Part shown: positions 44,880 through 53,769 of the stretch, piece by piece
How positions within the stretch are numbered: position 1 is the first letter of the stretch
Layout: every line of letters begins with the position of its first letter
DNA from: Herbaspirillum sp. SJZ107
Lineage (GTDB): Bacteria; Pseudomonadota; Gammaproteobacteria; Burkholderiales; Burkholderiaceae_D
Direction: 5' to 3'
Assembly: GCF_006715485.1 (NCBI RefSeq)
Contig: NZ_VFNH01000001.1
Location: 1,922,001-1,986,000 of the forward strand
DNA: 64,000 nt
Position numbers and translations under genes: made by a program
Notes under the pieces: generated by a model
The model's input: the letters and a program-made list of their open reading frames with translations, nothing else
Databases searched by the model: none
What the model was told of the DNA's origin: nothing

Positions 44880-46142
44880 TCAGCGGGCGTAGCGGCAGCC
44901 CTGCAGCTGCGCCAGCGGCACCGCGTCCGCCATCGCCTTGTAGCCGGCCATGTTCGGGTGCAGTCCATCGTTGTCGTAGGTCTTCAGCAGCGCATCCGGG
45001 CGCGCCGGGTCGCGCAGCGCGGCGTCGAAATCGACCACGCCGTCGAACACGCCGGACTCGCGGATCCAGCGGTTGTAGGCCAGCCGGTCCCGCTCGTTGT
45101 CCGGCCCCGGCTTGTAATAGCCGCTGGCGGCGTACGGCGAAATGGTCGCGCCGATCACGCACACCCCGGCCAGGTGGGCGCGCGCCACCAGCTGGCGGTG
45201 GGCCTGCATCATGTCCTCGAGCAGGCGCGCGCGCGCCGCTGCGCTGTCCTCGTTGTTGCGGTGCTGGGTGCCGAAGTCGTTCACGCCGATCATCACGATC
45301 GCATGGCTGACGCCGGGCCGGGCCAGCACGTCGCGTTCGAAGCGCGCCACCAGGTTGGGCCCGAGGCCATCGCGCAGCAGGCGGCCGCCGCCGATGCCGG
45401 CATTGATCACACCCAGGTCGGTGACGCCGGCCGCGCGCAGGCGCGTGGCCAGGTGGTCGGTCCAGCGGCCGTAGGTATCCGGCTCGACGCCGTAGCCGTC
45501 GGTGATCGAATCGCCGATCGCCACCACCGCGTGCGTGGGCGCTGCCGCCAGCACCTCGACGCCGCTCAGCTGGTACCAGCGGGTGACCTTGTCGGCACCG
45601 CTCCAGGCCGCGTCCAGCACGCGGTTGCCGCGCGCCAGGTAGCTGGTGGCGCGCGCGCCCGGATGGCCCGTCTGGCGCGCCGGCGCCGCGGCAAAGTGCA
45701 GCGACACCGCCAGGTCGGCGCCGGCCGCATGCGCCAGCTCGACCGGATCGCTCAGGTACTCGGCGCCGGCCGGGATCGTGACCGCGGTGCTGCCGCCGAA
45801 GCGCAGCGGCTGCAGCCCGCTGGCCCCGGCCTGCCCCGGCCCCGCGGACAGGCCGATGCTGGCAGCGTCGATCGCCAGCGCGTCGGTGCCGAAGGCGTTG
45901 CTGAGGCGGACGCGCAGCTGGCGCCCCTTGAGCGACACGCGCACCACCTGGCGCAGCGTGGCGTCGCGCAGCTGCTCGGACGCCAGCGCATTCTGGCCTT
46001 CGGGGACCATCTGGGCGCTGCCCCAGGCCGCGACCCAGTGCTCGCCGCGCGCGGCGCCGTCAGATGGAATGGCGCCGGACGCTGTGCAGCCGGCAAGCAG
46101 CGCCGCCAGGACAGCGGCGGCCAGGCAAGATTGACGCGACAT
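44880..46142 (-). CDS. SGNH/GDSL-family lipoprotein hydrolase
   Basis: The 420-residue protein has a lipoprotein signal (AALLAGC, cysteine about 19), so it is probably anchored to a membrane. The SGNH blocks are AIGDSITDGYG, INAGIGGGRLL, MIGVNDFG and DGLHPNMAGY, all complete. The roughly 190-residue N-terminal domain is a beta-rich part common in this subfamily. It likely removes acetyl or feruloyl-type ester groups from xylan or oligosaccharides, given that GH115 follows in the same operon. The exact ester is not shown by sequence. Confidence 0.87.
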   Translation of the reverse strand: MSRQSCLAAAVLAALLAGCTASGAIPSDGAARGEHWVAAWGSAQMVPEGQNALASEQLRDATLRQVVRVSLKGRQLRVRLSNAFGTDALAIDAASIGLSAGPGQAGASGLQPLRFGGSTAVTIPAGAEYLSDPVELAHAAGADLAVSLHFAAAPARQTGHPGARATSYLARGNRVLDAAWSGADKVTRWYQLSGVEVLAAAPTHAVVAIGDSITDGYGVEPDTYGRWTDHLATRLRAAGVTDLGVINAGIGGGRLLRDGLGPNLVARFERDVLARPGVSHAIVMIGVNDFGTQHRNNEDSAAARARLLEDMMQAHRQLVARAHLAGVCVIGATISPYAASGYYKPGPDNERDRLAYNRWIRESGVFDGVVDFDAALRDPARPDALLKTYDNDGLHPNMAGYKAMADAVPLAQLQGCRYAR

Positions 46143-46165
46143 CGGATTTCCTTCACACTGGACTT

Positions 46166-46183
46166 AATGTTTGCGCAATCATT
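46166..46183. promoter_or_regulatory. Near-perfect 18-bp palindrome between the esterase and gudD
   Basis: AATGTTTGCGCAATCATT pairs at 16 of 18 positions and contains the xyl-box-like TGTTTGCGCAATCA (46168-46181, 11 of 14). It sits between divergent genes, so one bound regulator could control the GH115 operon and glucarate dehydratase together. Confidence 0.5.
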
Positions 46184-46242
46184 CTAGATGAGATAACAGT
46201 CACGGGCAACGTAAAACAATGTCCGGACAATAAGGAGACGCC

Positions 46243-47610
46243 ATGACCCCGATCCGGCGCGCAGCCACGCCCGTCGTCACCGCCATGCAGGTAATCCCGG
46301 TGGCCGGCCATGACAGCATGCTGCTCAATCTGTGCGGGGCGCATGCGCCCTGGTTCACCCGCATCGTGGTGCTGCTGAAGGACAGCGACGGCCGTACCGG
46401 GATCGGCGAAGTACCGGGGTCTAACGGCATCCTGCTGGCGCTGCAGCGGCTGCAGCCGCTGGTGATCGGGACCGAGCTCGCGCGCCACAATCGCACGCTG
46501 GGCGCACTGCGCGCCGCCATCGCCGGCAGCAGCCACCATGTGACGTCGAGCGCCGAAGCGGCGGTGATGCTGCAGCCGCACGAGATCAACCTGCGCCTGG
46601 AAAACGTGATCACCGCGGTCGAAGCGGCGCTGCTCGACCTGTTCGGCCAATTCCTCGGCGTGCCGGTGTGCGAGCTGCTAGGCGCCGGCCGCCAGCGCGA
46701 CGCCGTGCCGATGCTGGCCTACCTGTTCTACATCGGCGACCGTGCGCGCACCGACCTGCCCTACCTGGGCGGCGGCGGCGCCGACGACTGGTACCGCCTG
46801 CGCACCGAGGAAGCCCTGACGCCGGAGGCGATCGCCGACCTGGCCGCGGCCAGCGTCGACAAGTACGGTTTCCGCGACTTCAAGCTGAAGGGCGGCGTGA
46901 TGCGCCCGGAAGACGAGATCGCGGCCGTGGCCGCCATCAAGCGCCGCTTCCCGGATTCGCGCGCGACGCTCGATCCGAACGGCGCCTGGTCGCTCGACGA
47001 GGCGATCCGCGCCTGCCGCGGCCAGGGCCACATCCTGGCGTATGCCGAGGACCCCTGCGGTCCGGAGGGCGGCTACTCGGGCCGCGAGATCATGGCCGAG
47101 TTCAAGCGCGCCACCGGCATCCCGACCGCGACCAACATGATCGCCACCGACTGGCGCCAGATGGCGCATTCGCACCTGCTGGGCGCAGTCGACATCCCGC
47201 TGGCCGATCCGCATTTCTGGACCATGCAGGGGTCGGTGCGGCTGGCGCAGCTGTGCGACGACTGGGGCCTGACCTGGGGTTCGCACTCGAACAACCACTT
47301 CGACGTGTCGCTGGCGATGTTCACCCACGTCGCCGCGGCGGCGCCGGGCGCCATCACGGCCATCGACACCCACTGGATCTGGCAGGAAGGCCAGGCGCGC
47401 CTGACGAAGGAACCGCTGCAGATCGCCGGTGGCCAGGTCAAGGTGCCGGATGCGCCGGGGCTGGGCATCGAGCCGGACATGGAGCGCATCCTGCAGGCGC
47501 ACGCCTTGTACAAGCGCGTCGCCGGCGGCGCGCGTGACGATGCGCTGGCGATGCGCTACCTGGTGCCCGGGTGGACTTACGATCCGAAGCGGCCGAGCTA
47601 TGCGCGTTGA
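46243..47610 (+). CDS. gudD: Glucarate dehydratase
   Basis: The 455-residue enolase-superfamily enzyme has every residue known from E. coli GlucD at a constant offset of nine: K214/K216 (KLKGG), metal ligands D244, E275 and N298, D322, and the base H348 (GSHSNNHFD). It dehydrates D-glucarate to 5-keto-4-deoxyglucarate in the cytoplasm. It continues the uronate dehydrogenase step. The next enzyme, 5-keto-4-deoxyglucarate dehydratase, is not in this window; its product would be used by the semialdehyde dehydrogenase at 22917-24497. The ribosome site AAGGAG precedes ATG 46243. Confidence 0.94.
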   Translation: MTPIRRAATPVVTAMQVIPVAGHDSMLLNLCGAHAPWFTRIVVLLKDSDGRTGIGEVPGSNGILLALQRLQPLVIGTELARHNRTLGALRAAIAGSSHHVTSSAEAAVMLQPHEINLRLENVITAVEAALLDLFGQFLGVPVCELLGAGRQRDAVPMLAYLFYIGDRARTDLPYLGGGGADDWYRLRTEEALTPEAIADLAAASVDKYGFRDFKLKGGVMRPEDEIAAVAAIKRRFPDSRATLDPNGAWSLDEAIRACRGQGHILAYAEDPCGPEGGYSGREIMAEFKRATGIPTATNMIATDWRQMAHSHLLGAVDIPLADPHFWTMQGSVRLAQLCDDWGLTWGSHSNNHFDVSLAMFTHVAAAAPGAITAIDTHWIWQEGQARLTKEPLQIAGGQVKVPDAPGLGIEPDMERILQAHALYKRVAGGARDDALAMRYLVPGWTYDPKRPSYAR

Positions 47611-47680
47611 TGGAGAGTTGGGTGCCCTGAGCCAGGCTATTCGAAAGCATGCGGCGTTGTTAATTACGCTGCAATAAGCA

Positions 47681-47767
47681 CGTCGTCCCCGCGCAGGCGG
47701 GGACCCAAGTTGCACGAGCAGTCGAGATTCATGCAAAACTTGGGTCCCCGCCTCCGCGGGGACGACG
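47681..47767. repeat. Dispersed inverted-repeat element, copy 4
   Basis: Left arm 47681-47712 begins CGTCGTCCCCGCGCAGGCGG; right arm 47737-47767 is its near complement with a 24-nt loop. It lies between the convergent ends of gudD and cheV and may act as their terminator. Confidence 0.85.
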
Positions 47768-47792
47768 TCCGTGCGGCGCGTGCCGCTGAGGT

Positions 47793-48752
47793 TTACTGCT
47801 TGAGAATGGTCCGCAGCGTCCGCGACAGATCTTCCGCCGAGAACTTGGCCACATACGCATCCGCCCGCACCTTGCGCACGTGCTCTTCGTTCGTGTTCCC
47901 CGACAGCGACGAGTGGATCACCACCGGCAGGTTGCCGAAGCGCGAACTCGACTTGATGTTGCGGGTCAGCGTGAAGCCGTCCATTTCCGGCATCTCGAGG
48001 TCGGTCAGCACCAGCGCCACCTTGTCGTAGACGCTCTTGCCTTCGGCTTCGGCGGTGCCGGCGATGGTGTTCAGCTGGTCCCAGGCTTCCTTGCCGCTCT
48101 TGGCCATGAAGAACGGCAGTCCCATCGCGTCCAGGCCCTGTTCGATCAGGGCGCGCGCGACCACCGAGTCGTCGGCGGCCAGGATGATGGTGCCCGGCTT
48201 GAGCTGCATCTTGGCGCCGACCGCCTGTTCCATGTTGCCCGGGGCGTCGTCCGGGTTCATGTTGCGCAGAATGGTCTCGACGTCCAGCACCTGGGCCAGG
48301 CGCGGCGGATGGCCGTCCTGGGCTTCCAGGCGCGCGATGCTGGTCACCATGCCGCTGGCGGCGCTGCGCTCGGCCGACATCACCTGGCTCCAGTCCAGGC
48401 GCACGATCTCTTCCACGCTCTCGACCGCGAAGGCCTGGGTGGTGCGCGCGAATTCGGTCACCAGCATGATGTTCAGGCCGGTCACCGGCTTGACGCCGGC
48501 GATCGACGGCAGGTCCAGCACCTGGATGATCTGGCCGCGCAGGTTGACGACGCCGAGCACGTGCTCGGGCGCGCCGGCCACCTTGGTGATCGACGGCATC
48601 GCCACGATCTCGCGGATCTTGAATACGTTGATGCCGAACAGCTCGCTGTGCTCGCCCTGGGCGTCGCCGCCGAGGCGGAACAGCAGCAGTTCGAATTTGT
48701 TGGTGCCGGTAAGATTACTGCGCTCGTCGACTTCTTGCTGAACCGATTTCAT
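47793..48752 (-). CDS. cheV: Chemotaxis coupling protein CheV
   Basis: The 319-residue protein combines an N-terminal CheW domain (about 20-165, with FGINVFKIREIV and GVVNLRGQIIQVLDL) and a C-terminal receiver domain (about 190-319). The receiver has AADDS, the phospho-acceptor aspartate in VLTDLEMPEMDG, a serine pair in IHSSLS and the lysine in VAKFS. It couples chemoreceptors to the CheA kinase and adapts by phosphorylation. It stands alone, away from other chemotaxis genes, so its link to the sugar region is only by position. Confidence 0.95.
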   Translation of the reverse strand: MKSVQQEVDERSNLTGTNKFELLLFRLGGDAQGEHSELFGINVFKIREIVAMPSITKVAGAPEHVLGVVNLRGQIIQVLDLPSIAGVKPVTGLNIMLVTEFARTTQAFAVESVEEIVRLDWSQVMSAERSAASGMVTSIARLEAQDGHPPRLAQVLDVETILRNMNPDDAPGNMEQAVGAKMQLKPGTIILAADDSVVARALIEQGLDAMGLPFFMAKSGKEAWDQLNTIAGTAEAEGKSVYDKVALVLTDLEMPEMDGFTLTRNIKSSSRFGNLPVVIHSSLSGNTNEEHVRKVRADAYVAKFSAEDLSRTLRTILKQ

Positions 48753-48892
48753 GTCTCATCCCAAATGAATAATTCCTACTGGAAATCATTTTAGACAAAA
48801 TTTGATGCATCCGGTAAATATAAAACTGAATTCAGCAAATTCCGACACGCCGCGTTGCAAAATAGCAGCGTAGTGCAGAAGAACCGCGAAAA

Positions 48893-49378
48893 TCAGCTCC
48901 CGATCGACAAGGCCAGCGTCTCCTTGACCTCCTCCATCACCACATAGCTCTTCGACTGGCCGGCATCGGCCACGTGGAGGATCTGGCCAAGCAGCCGCCG
49001 GTATTCGGACATTTCCGCTATCCTGGCCTTGATCAGGTAATCGAAATCGCCCGACACGAGGTGGCATTCCATCACCTCGGGAATGGCCAGAATCGCACGC
49101 CGGAAGCGCTCGAAGGCCTTTTCGGATTTCTGGTGCAGCGTGATCTCGACGAACACCAGCACCTGCATGCCCAGCGCCTGCGGATTCACGCGCGCGTGGT
49201 AGCCGGCGATCACGCCGTCGCGTTCCATGCGCTTGACCCGTTCGATGCACGGCGTCAGCGACAGGCCGACCCGCTCGGCCAGGTCTTTCATGACGATCCG
49301 TGCATCGTCCTGCAGGATGGACAGGATGTGCAGGTCGATACGGTCCAGCACCCGGGTCGATTCTTTTTGTACGCGCAT
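48893..49378 (-). CDS. Lrp/AsnC-family transcriptional regulator
   Basis: The 161-residue protein has an N-terminal helix-turn-helix (LDRIDLHILSILQDDARIVMKDLAERVGLSLTPCIERVKRM, about 11-51) and a C-terminal RAM ligand domain with GDFDYLIKARI. It is divergent from dadA with 101 bp between them. In many proteobacteria a regulator of this type controls dadAX in response to L-alanine or leucine. The palindrome in between (49425-49441) is a candidate binding site. The identity of its ligand is inferred. Confidence 0.92.
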   Translation of the reverse strand: MRVQKESTRVLDRIDLHILSILQDDARIVMKDLAERVGLSLTPCIERVKRMERDGVIAGYHARVNPQALGMQVLVFVEITLHQKSEKAFERFRRAILAIPEVMECHLVSGDFDYLIKARIAEMSEYRRLLGQILHVADAGQSKSYVVMEEVKETLALSIGS

Positions 49379-49424
49379 GAATTATTACTAAATAGTCGTC
49401 GAAGAACGGAAACAAATCTTGCCT

Positions 49425-49441
49425 CTATCCAGCTAGGATAG
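49425..49441. promoter_or_regulatory. Palindrome between the Lrp-type gene and dadA
   Basis: CTATCCAGCTAGGATAG has perfect 6-bp arms around AGCTA. It lies 38 bp before the dadA start in the divergent promoter region and would suit a dimeric Lrp-type regulator. Confidence 0.5.
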
Positions 49442-49479
49442 CAATATTTCCCACTTCTGCACCATAAACAGAGAACACT

Positions 49480-50784
49480 ATGCGAGTAATCGTCCTTGGC
49501 AGCGGCGTGGTCGGCGTATCGACCGCATATTACCTGGCGAAGGCCGGCCATGAAGTCACCGTGGTCGACCGCCAGCCGGGTCCCGCCCTCGAGACCAGCT
49601 TTGCCAACGCCGGCCAGATTTCGCCCGGCTATGCATCGCCGTGGGCGGCCCCCGGCGTCCCGCTGAAAGCCTTCAAATGGCTGTTCCAGCGCCACGCCCC
49701 GCTGGCGATCCGCCCGGACGGCACGCTGTTCCAGCTCGAATGGATGTGGGAGATGTACCGCAACTGTTCCGCCGAGCGCTACGCCGTGAACAAGGAGCGC
49801 ATGGTGCGCATCGCCGAATACAGTCGCGATTGCATGCGCGCGCTGCGCCAGGAGACCGGCATTCAATACGAAGGCCGCCAGCAAGGCACCCTGCAGCTGT
49901 TCCGCACCCGGGCCCAGTTCGACGGCGCCGCCAAGGACACCGAGGTGCTGAAGCAGGCCGGCGTGCCGTATGAAGTCCTGACCAGCGACGAACTGGCCAG
50001 GGCCGAGCCGGCGCTGGCCGACGTGCGCGACAAGCTGGTTGGCGGCCTGCGCCTGCCCAACGACGAAACCGGCGACTGCCAGCTGTTCACCAGCCGCCTG
50101 GCCGTGATGGCCAAGGCGCTCGGCGTGCGCTTCGAGTTCGACACCTCGATCGATGCGCTCGACATCGCCGGCGACGAGATCACCGGCGTGCGCACCTCCA
50201 AAGGTGGAGTCAAGGGCACCTTGAGCGCCGACCGCTACGTGCTGGCGCTGGGCAGCTACTCGCGCTTCCTGCTGGGCGACCGGTTCAAGGTGCCGGTGTA
50301 TCCGCTCAAGGGCTATTCGCTGACGGTGCCGATCACCGACGGCAGCAAGGCACCCGTGTCGACCATCCTCGACGAGACCTACAAGATCGCGATCACCCGC
50401 TTCGACGACCGCATCCGCGTCGGCGGCATGGCGGAAATCGCCGGCTACAGCCAGGCGCTCAACCCGGCCCGCCGCGAGACCCTGGAACTGGTCGTGCGCG
50501 ACCTGTTCCCGCAGGGCGGCGACATCGCCAAGGCGACCTTCTGGACCGGCCTGCGCCCGATGACGCCGGACTCGACCCCGATCGTCGGCGCCACCCCGCT
50601 GCGCAACCTGTTCCTGAACACCGGCCACGGCACCCTCGGCTGGACCATGGCCTGTGGGTCGGCCAGCGTGATCGCCGACCTGGTATCGGGCCGCGCACCG
50701 GCCATCGATGCCGACGACCTGGCCGTGTTCCGCTACGCCGGCACCCGCGCCGCCCAGGAACGCACGCAATTCGCCAAGGCGTGA
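49480..50784 (+). CDS. dadA: D-amino acid dehydrogenase small subunit
   Basis: The 434-residue flavoprotein opens with the FAD-binding [29 protein letters not shown], followed by the DadA-typical [20 protein letters not shown]. The C-terminal FAD motif is [15 protein letters not shown]. It oxidises D-alanine and other D-amino acids to 2-keto acids and ammonia at the inner membrane, passing electrons to the respiratory chain. It overlaps no gene but ends 2 nt before the alanine racemase start, so the two form the dad operon for L-alanine use. Confidence 0.95.
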   Translation: MRVIVLGSGVVGVSTAYYLAKAGHEVTVVDRQPGPALETSFANAGQISPGYASPWAAPGVPLKAFKWLFQRHAPLAIRPDGTLFQLEWMWEMYRNCSAERYAVNKERMVRIAEYSRDCMRALRQETGIQYEGRQQGTLQLFRTRAQFDGAAKDTEVLKQAGVPYEVLTSDELARAEPALADVRDKLVGGLRLPNDETGDCQLFTSRLAVMAKALGVRFEFDTSIDALDIAGDEITGVRTSKGGVKGTLSADRYVLALGSYSRFLLGDRFKVPVYPLKGYSLTVPITDGSKAPVSTILDETYKIAITRFDDRIRVGGMAEIAGYSQALNPARRETLELVVRDLFPQGGDIAKATFWTGLRPMTPDSTPIVGATPLRNLFLNTGHGTLGWTMACGSASVIADLVSGRAPAIDADDLAVFRYAGTRAAQERTQFAKA

Positions 50785-50786
50785 GC

Positions 50787-51947
50787 ATGGGGACGATGGA
50801 CCATCCCCTGTCGCCGCCGGCGGCGCCGTCGGTGCCGGTCGAACGCGCCGGCGCCCGCCTGACGGTCGACCTCGACGCCATCCGCGCCAATTATCGCCTG
50901 CTGCGCCAGCAGGCCGGCCCCGCCGCCTGCGCCGGGGTGATGAAGGCCGACGCCTATGGCCTCGGCATGGCCGCGGTCGCGCCGGCGCTGGTGCGCGAAG
51001 GCTGCCGCGTGTTCTTCACCGCCCACGTCGACGAAGGCATGCGCCTCCGCACGCTGGTGCCGCCTGACGCCACGATCTTCGTGCTGCACGGCCCGCCGCC
51101 GGGCGCCACCCGCGCCTTCCTCGAGCACGACCTGGTGCCGGTGCTGAACGATCCGGCACAGATCGCGGACTGGCGCGCGGCCGCGCGCACGCTCGGGCGC
51201 GTGCTGCCGGCCGCGATCCAGTTCGACACCGGCATGTCGCGCATGGGCCTGGCGCCCGCCGACCTGCAGGCCCTGCTCGACGATCCGGCACGGCTGGACG
51301 GCATCCGCCCGGTGCTGGCGATGAGCCACCTGGCCTGTGCCGACGAAGCGGCGCACCCGCTGAACGCGCTGCAGTGCGAGCGCTTCCGTGCCGGACTGGA
51401 ACGGCTGCGCGCCCGCTTCCCCGGCCTGCCCGGTAGCCTGGCCAATTCCTCGGGCATCTTCCTGGGCGGCGCCTTCCACCACCAGCTGGCCCGCCCGGGC
51501 GCGGCGCTGTACGGCATCAACCCGCAGCCGGGCACCGCCAATCCGCTGCGCCAGCCGGTGTCGCTGGCGGCCAGCATCGTGCAGACGCGCACCGTGCAAG
51601 CCGGGGACATCGTCGGCTACGGCGCCCACTTCACGGCATGCGCACCGACCCGCATCGCCACCATCTCGATCGGGTATGCCGACGGCTGGCTGCGTTCGCT
51701 GTCCGGCCGCGGCCACGTGTTCATCGACGGCGCCCGCGTGCCGGTGGTCGGCAACGTGTCGATGGACAGCATCACGCTCGACGTCAGCGCCATCCCGGCA
51801 GCGCGCGTGGCGCCGGGCCAGCTGGTGGAGCTGCTGGGCGCGCACCAGACCGTGGACGACGTGGCGTTCGAGGCCGGCACCATCGGCTACGAAGTGCTGA
51901 CGCGGCTCGGCAGCCGCTTCCACCGCAGCTACCTCGGCCTGGCCTGA
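50787..51947 (+). CDS. dadX: Catabolic alanine racemase
   Basis: The 386-residue PLP enzyme has the cofactor lysine K53 in VMKADAYGLG and the opposing tyrosine Y297 in SIGYADGW, with VGNVSMD following. I chose ATG 50787; ATG 50796 and GTG 50781 are also open and would shift the start by three or two codons. It converts L-alanine to D-alanine for DadA. The C-terminal end overlaps the convergent sulfite-oxidase-like gene by 19 nt. A role as the cell-wall racemase (alr) is possible but the dadA neighbour favours dadX. Confidence 0.94.
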   Translation: MGTMDHPLSPPAAPSVPVERAGARLTVDLDAIRANYRLLRQQAGPAACAGVMKADAYGLGMAAVAPALVREGCRVFFTAHVDEGMRLRTLVPPDATIFVLHGPPPGATRAFLEHDLVPVLNDPAQIADWRAAARTLGRVLPAAIQFDTGMSRMGLAPADLQALLDDPARLDGIRPVLAMSHLACADEAAHPLNALQCERFRAGLERLRARFPGLPGSLANSSGIFLGGAFHHQLARPGAALYGINPQPGTANPLRQPVSLAASIVQTRTVQAGDIVGYGAHFTACAPTRIATISIGYADGWLRSLSGRGHVFIDGARVPVVGNVSMDSITLDVSAIPAARVAPGQLVELLGAHQTVDDVAFEAGTIGYEVLTRLGSRFHRSYLGLA

Positions 51948-53312
51948 CGCAGATCCGGCACCGGCGGCAGTTCGGCGCCGGGCAGCACGCGGCGCGGGTG
52001 CGACGGCACGGTGCGGGCAGCGCTGCCGATGCCCGCCTGCACCGTAACCGGCATCCGCCGCACGCCGTTCACGCCGTTGCCCTGGATATTGAATGCGGCG
52101 CCGGGGTCGAGCGGCTGCTGGTGGCCGGCCGTGTCGGTTGCGCGGCATACCAGCAGATAATCGCCCGGCGCTGCATCCCAGTTGTGGCGCCAGTGGACCC
52201 AGGCCCAGGGGTCGGGCGCGACCTGTGACAGGCGCGCGTCGGCCCAGGTAGACCCGCCGTCGGTGCTGACCTGCACGCGCGCGATGCCGCCCGCTCCCGA
52301 CCACGCCTTCCCTTCCAGTACCTGCGGGCCGGGCGCCAGGAACCGGTGGCGGCTCAGCATGTCCGGCATCCCGGGCGGTGCGATCAGGGCATTGACCCGC
52401 TTGGCCTGCACCGGCGTGCCGGGATCGTCGGGGCTCTGGCGGTACATATAGACTTCGTGCTGCTGTATCCCTGCGAACGGCTCGCTCAGCACCGTGATCG
52501 CGCGCAGCCACTTGACGCTGGCCATCCCATACCACGACGGCACCACCAGCCGCAGCGGAAAGCCGTGTTCCGGCAGCAGCGGACGCCCGTTGGCGGCCCA
52601 GGCCAGCATCACTTCGTCGCGCAGCGCCTCGGCCAGCGGCAGGCTGCGCTCGAACGCGTGTTCGACGCCGAGGTCGACGCCGCTGTCCCAGCCGGTGAAC
52701 AGCACTTCCACCGCATCGTCCGGTAGGCCGGCGCGCTCCAGCAGGGGCCGCAGCCGGGTGCCGGTCCATTGGTATGTGCCCATGCATTCGTGGAACCAGG
52801 GGACGTAGACCGGGCGCGGCGCCAGCGTCGAGCGGCCGCTGCCCGCGCACTCCATCGTCACGGTCTGGGTCATGACCGGCTGGTCCTGCAATTCGCGCAG
52901 GCTGATGTGGAACGGCTGGCTCACGCGTCCGCCGACGGCCAGGCTGTAGCCCTCGGCCCCCAGCGCCGGGATATCGAAATGGACCAATACATAGTGTGAG
53001 CCGAGCGGCGTCAGGGCCTGGTGCAGGAATTCGGCGTGCATGCCGTGGTTGCGGAAGGCCAGTTCGGTTTCCGGGGTACTGAACACGTCCGCTACCGCTT
53101 GCGGTGACGGGCGCTCGACGGTCGGGGTACCGGGCACGGTGGTGCAGCCGGAGGAACTGGCGTGTTCTGCTGCGTGGCCCTCGGAGACCGCCCTGGCGCG
53201 CGGCCAGGCAGGCGGCGATGGCGGCGCCGCTGCCGGCGAGCCAGCGGCGCCTGGCATACGACGCGGGTGCGGCCGGGCGCGTCTCCGCGCCGGCAATCGG
53301 CAAGGCAGGCAT
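51929..53312 (-). pseudogene. Sulfite-oxidase-like molybdoenzyme with apparent frameshift after its Tat signal
   Basis: From ATG 53312, behind the strong site GGGGAGGAG, one frame encodes a Tat signal (ARRRWLAGSGAAIAACLAA) and then turns to nonsense-like sequence. The body is open in another frame from about 53215 to the stop at 51929: catalytic cysteine in TMECAGSGR, substrate/Moco residues in VPWFHECMGTYQWTG, and a C-terminal dimerisation domain (GGSTWADARL to HWRHNWDAAPGDY). One extra base between about 53163 and 53215 would explain it. It would oxidise sulfite, or reduce a sulfoxide, in the periplasm. A sequencing error is a real alternative, as the body itself shows no decay. Confidence 0.7.
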
Positions 53313-53442
53313 GATCTCCTCCCCATACATGTTGCGCTGCCGATTTGACCATCCGGCGTGGCGTTCATTTCATCGCCTCAGTTGCGCATCGGCGCGCGGG
53401 CGTCGCGGTTACAATGCCCGTTTGATCACTGAAGGACCGACG

Positions 53443-53706
53443 ATGAAACGAACCGACCTGGCAAAACGCGATGCCGAACGACTCAAGAACGAGATGACTG
53501 CGAAGAATGCGGCTTTCGGCGGCGCCAGCGGCGCCGTGCCCGATCGCCGCGAACAGCGCGAGCGCGACCGCGCCGCCGGCCTGGTGCCGTTTGCGGTGAA
53601 ACTGAACGGGGAACTGGTGAAGCAGCTGCAGGCGACCGCCAAGGAGCGTGGGGTGGAATTGAACCAGCTGGTGGCTGAGTTGCTGCAGAAGGGACTGGCG
53701 GCGTAA
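53443..53706 (+). CDS. Small ribbon-helix-helix-like protein
   Basis: The 87-residue protein starts at ATG 53443 after GAAGGACC. The first half is charged and likely helical or disordered. The second half (PFAVKLNGELVKQLQATAKERGVELNQLVAELLQKGL) has a strand-helix-helix pattern like Arc/CopG DNA-binding proteins. It could be a DNA-binding regulator, but no antitoxin partner or toxin lies beside it. Function not known. Confidence 0.65.
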   Translation: MKRTDLAKRDAERLKNEMTAKNAAFGGASGAVPDRREQRERDRAAGLVPFAVKLNGELVKQLQATAKERGVELNQLVAELLQKGLAA

Positions 53707-53707
53707 C

Positions 53708-53759
53708 CGTCGTTCCCGGCACTGCCGGAAACGACTCCCCGCGAAGGCGGGGACGACGT
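53708..53759. repeat. Degenerate copy of the dispersed inverted-repeat element
   Basis: It begins CGTCGTTCCCGG and ends CCCCGCGAAGGCGGGGACGACG, the outer ends of the family, but lacks the CCCAAGTT core. The right part alone forms a small hairpin (53737-53752). It lies between convergent ends. Confidence 0.55.
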
Positions 53760-53769
53760 CAATATGGAC

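Noticed and set aside
17402..47767. CRISPR-like repeats
   Set aside because: The repeated elements are dispersed single inverted repeats with 13-26-nt loops, not arrays of direct repeats with spacers, and no cas genes are present.
50781..50786. GTG start for dadX overlapping dadA
   Set aside because: ATG 50787 is a better codon with an acceptable ribosome site; the GTG would only add two residues.
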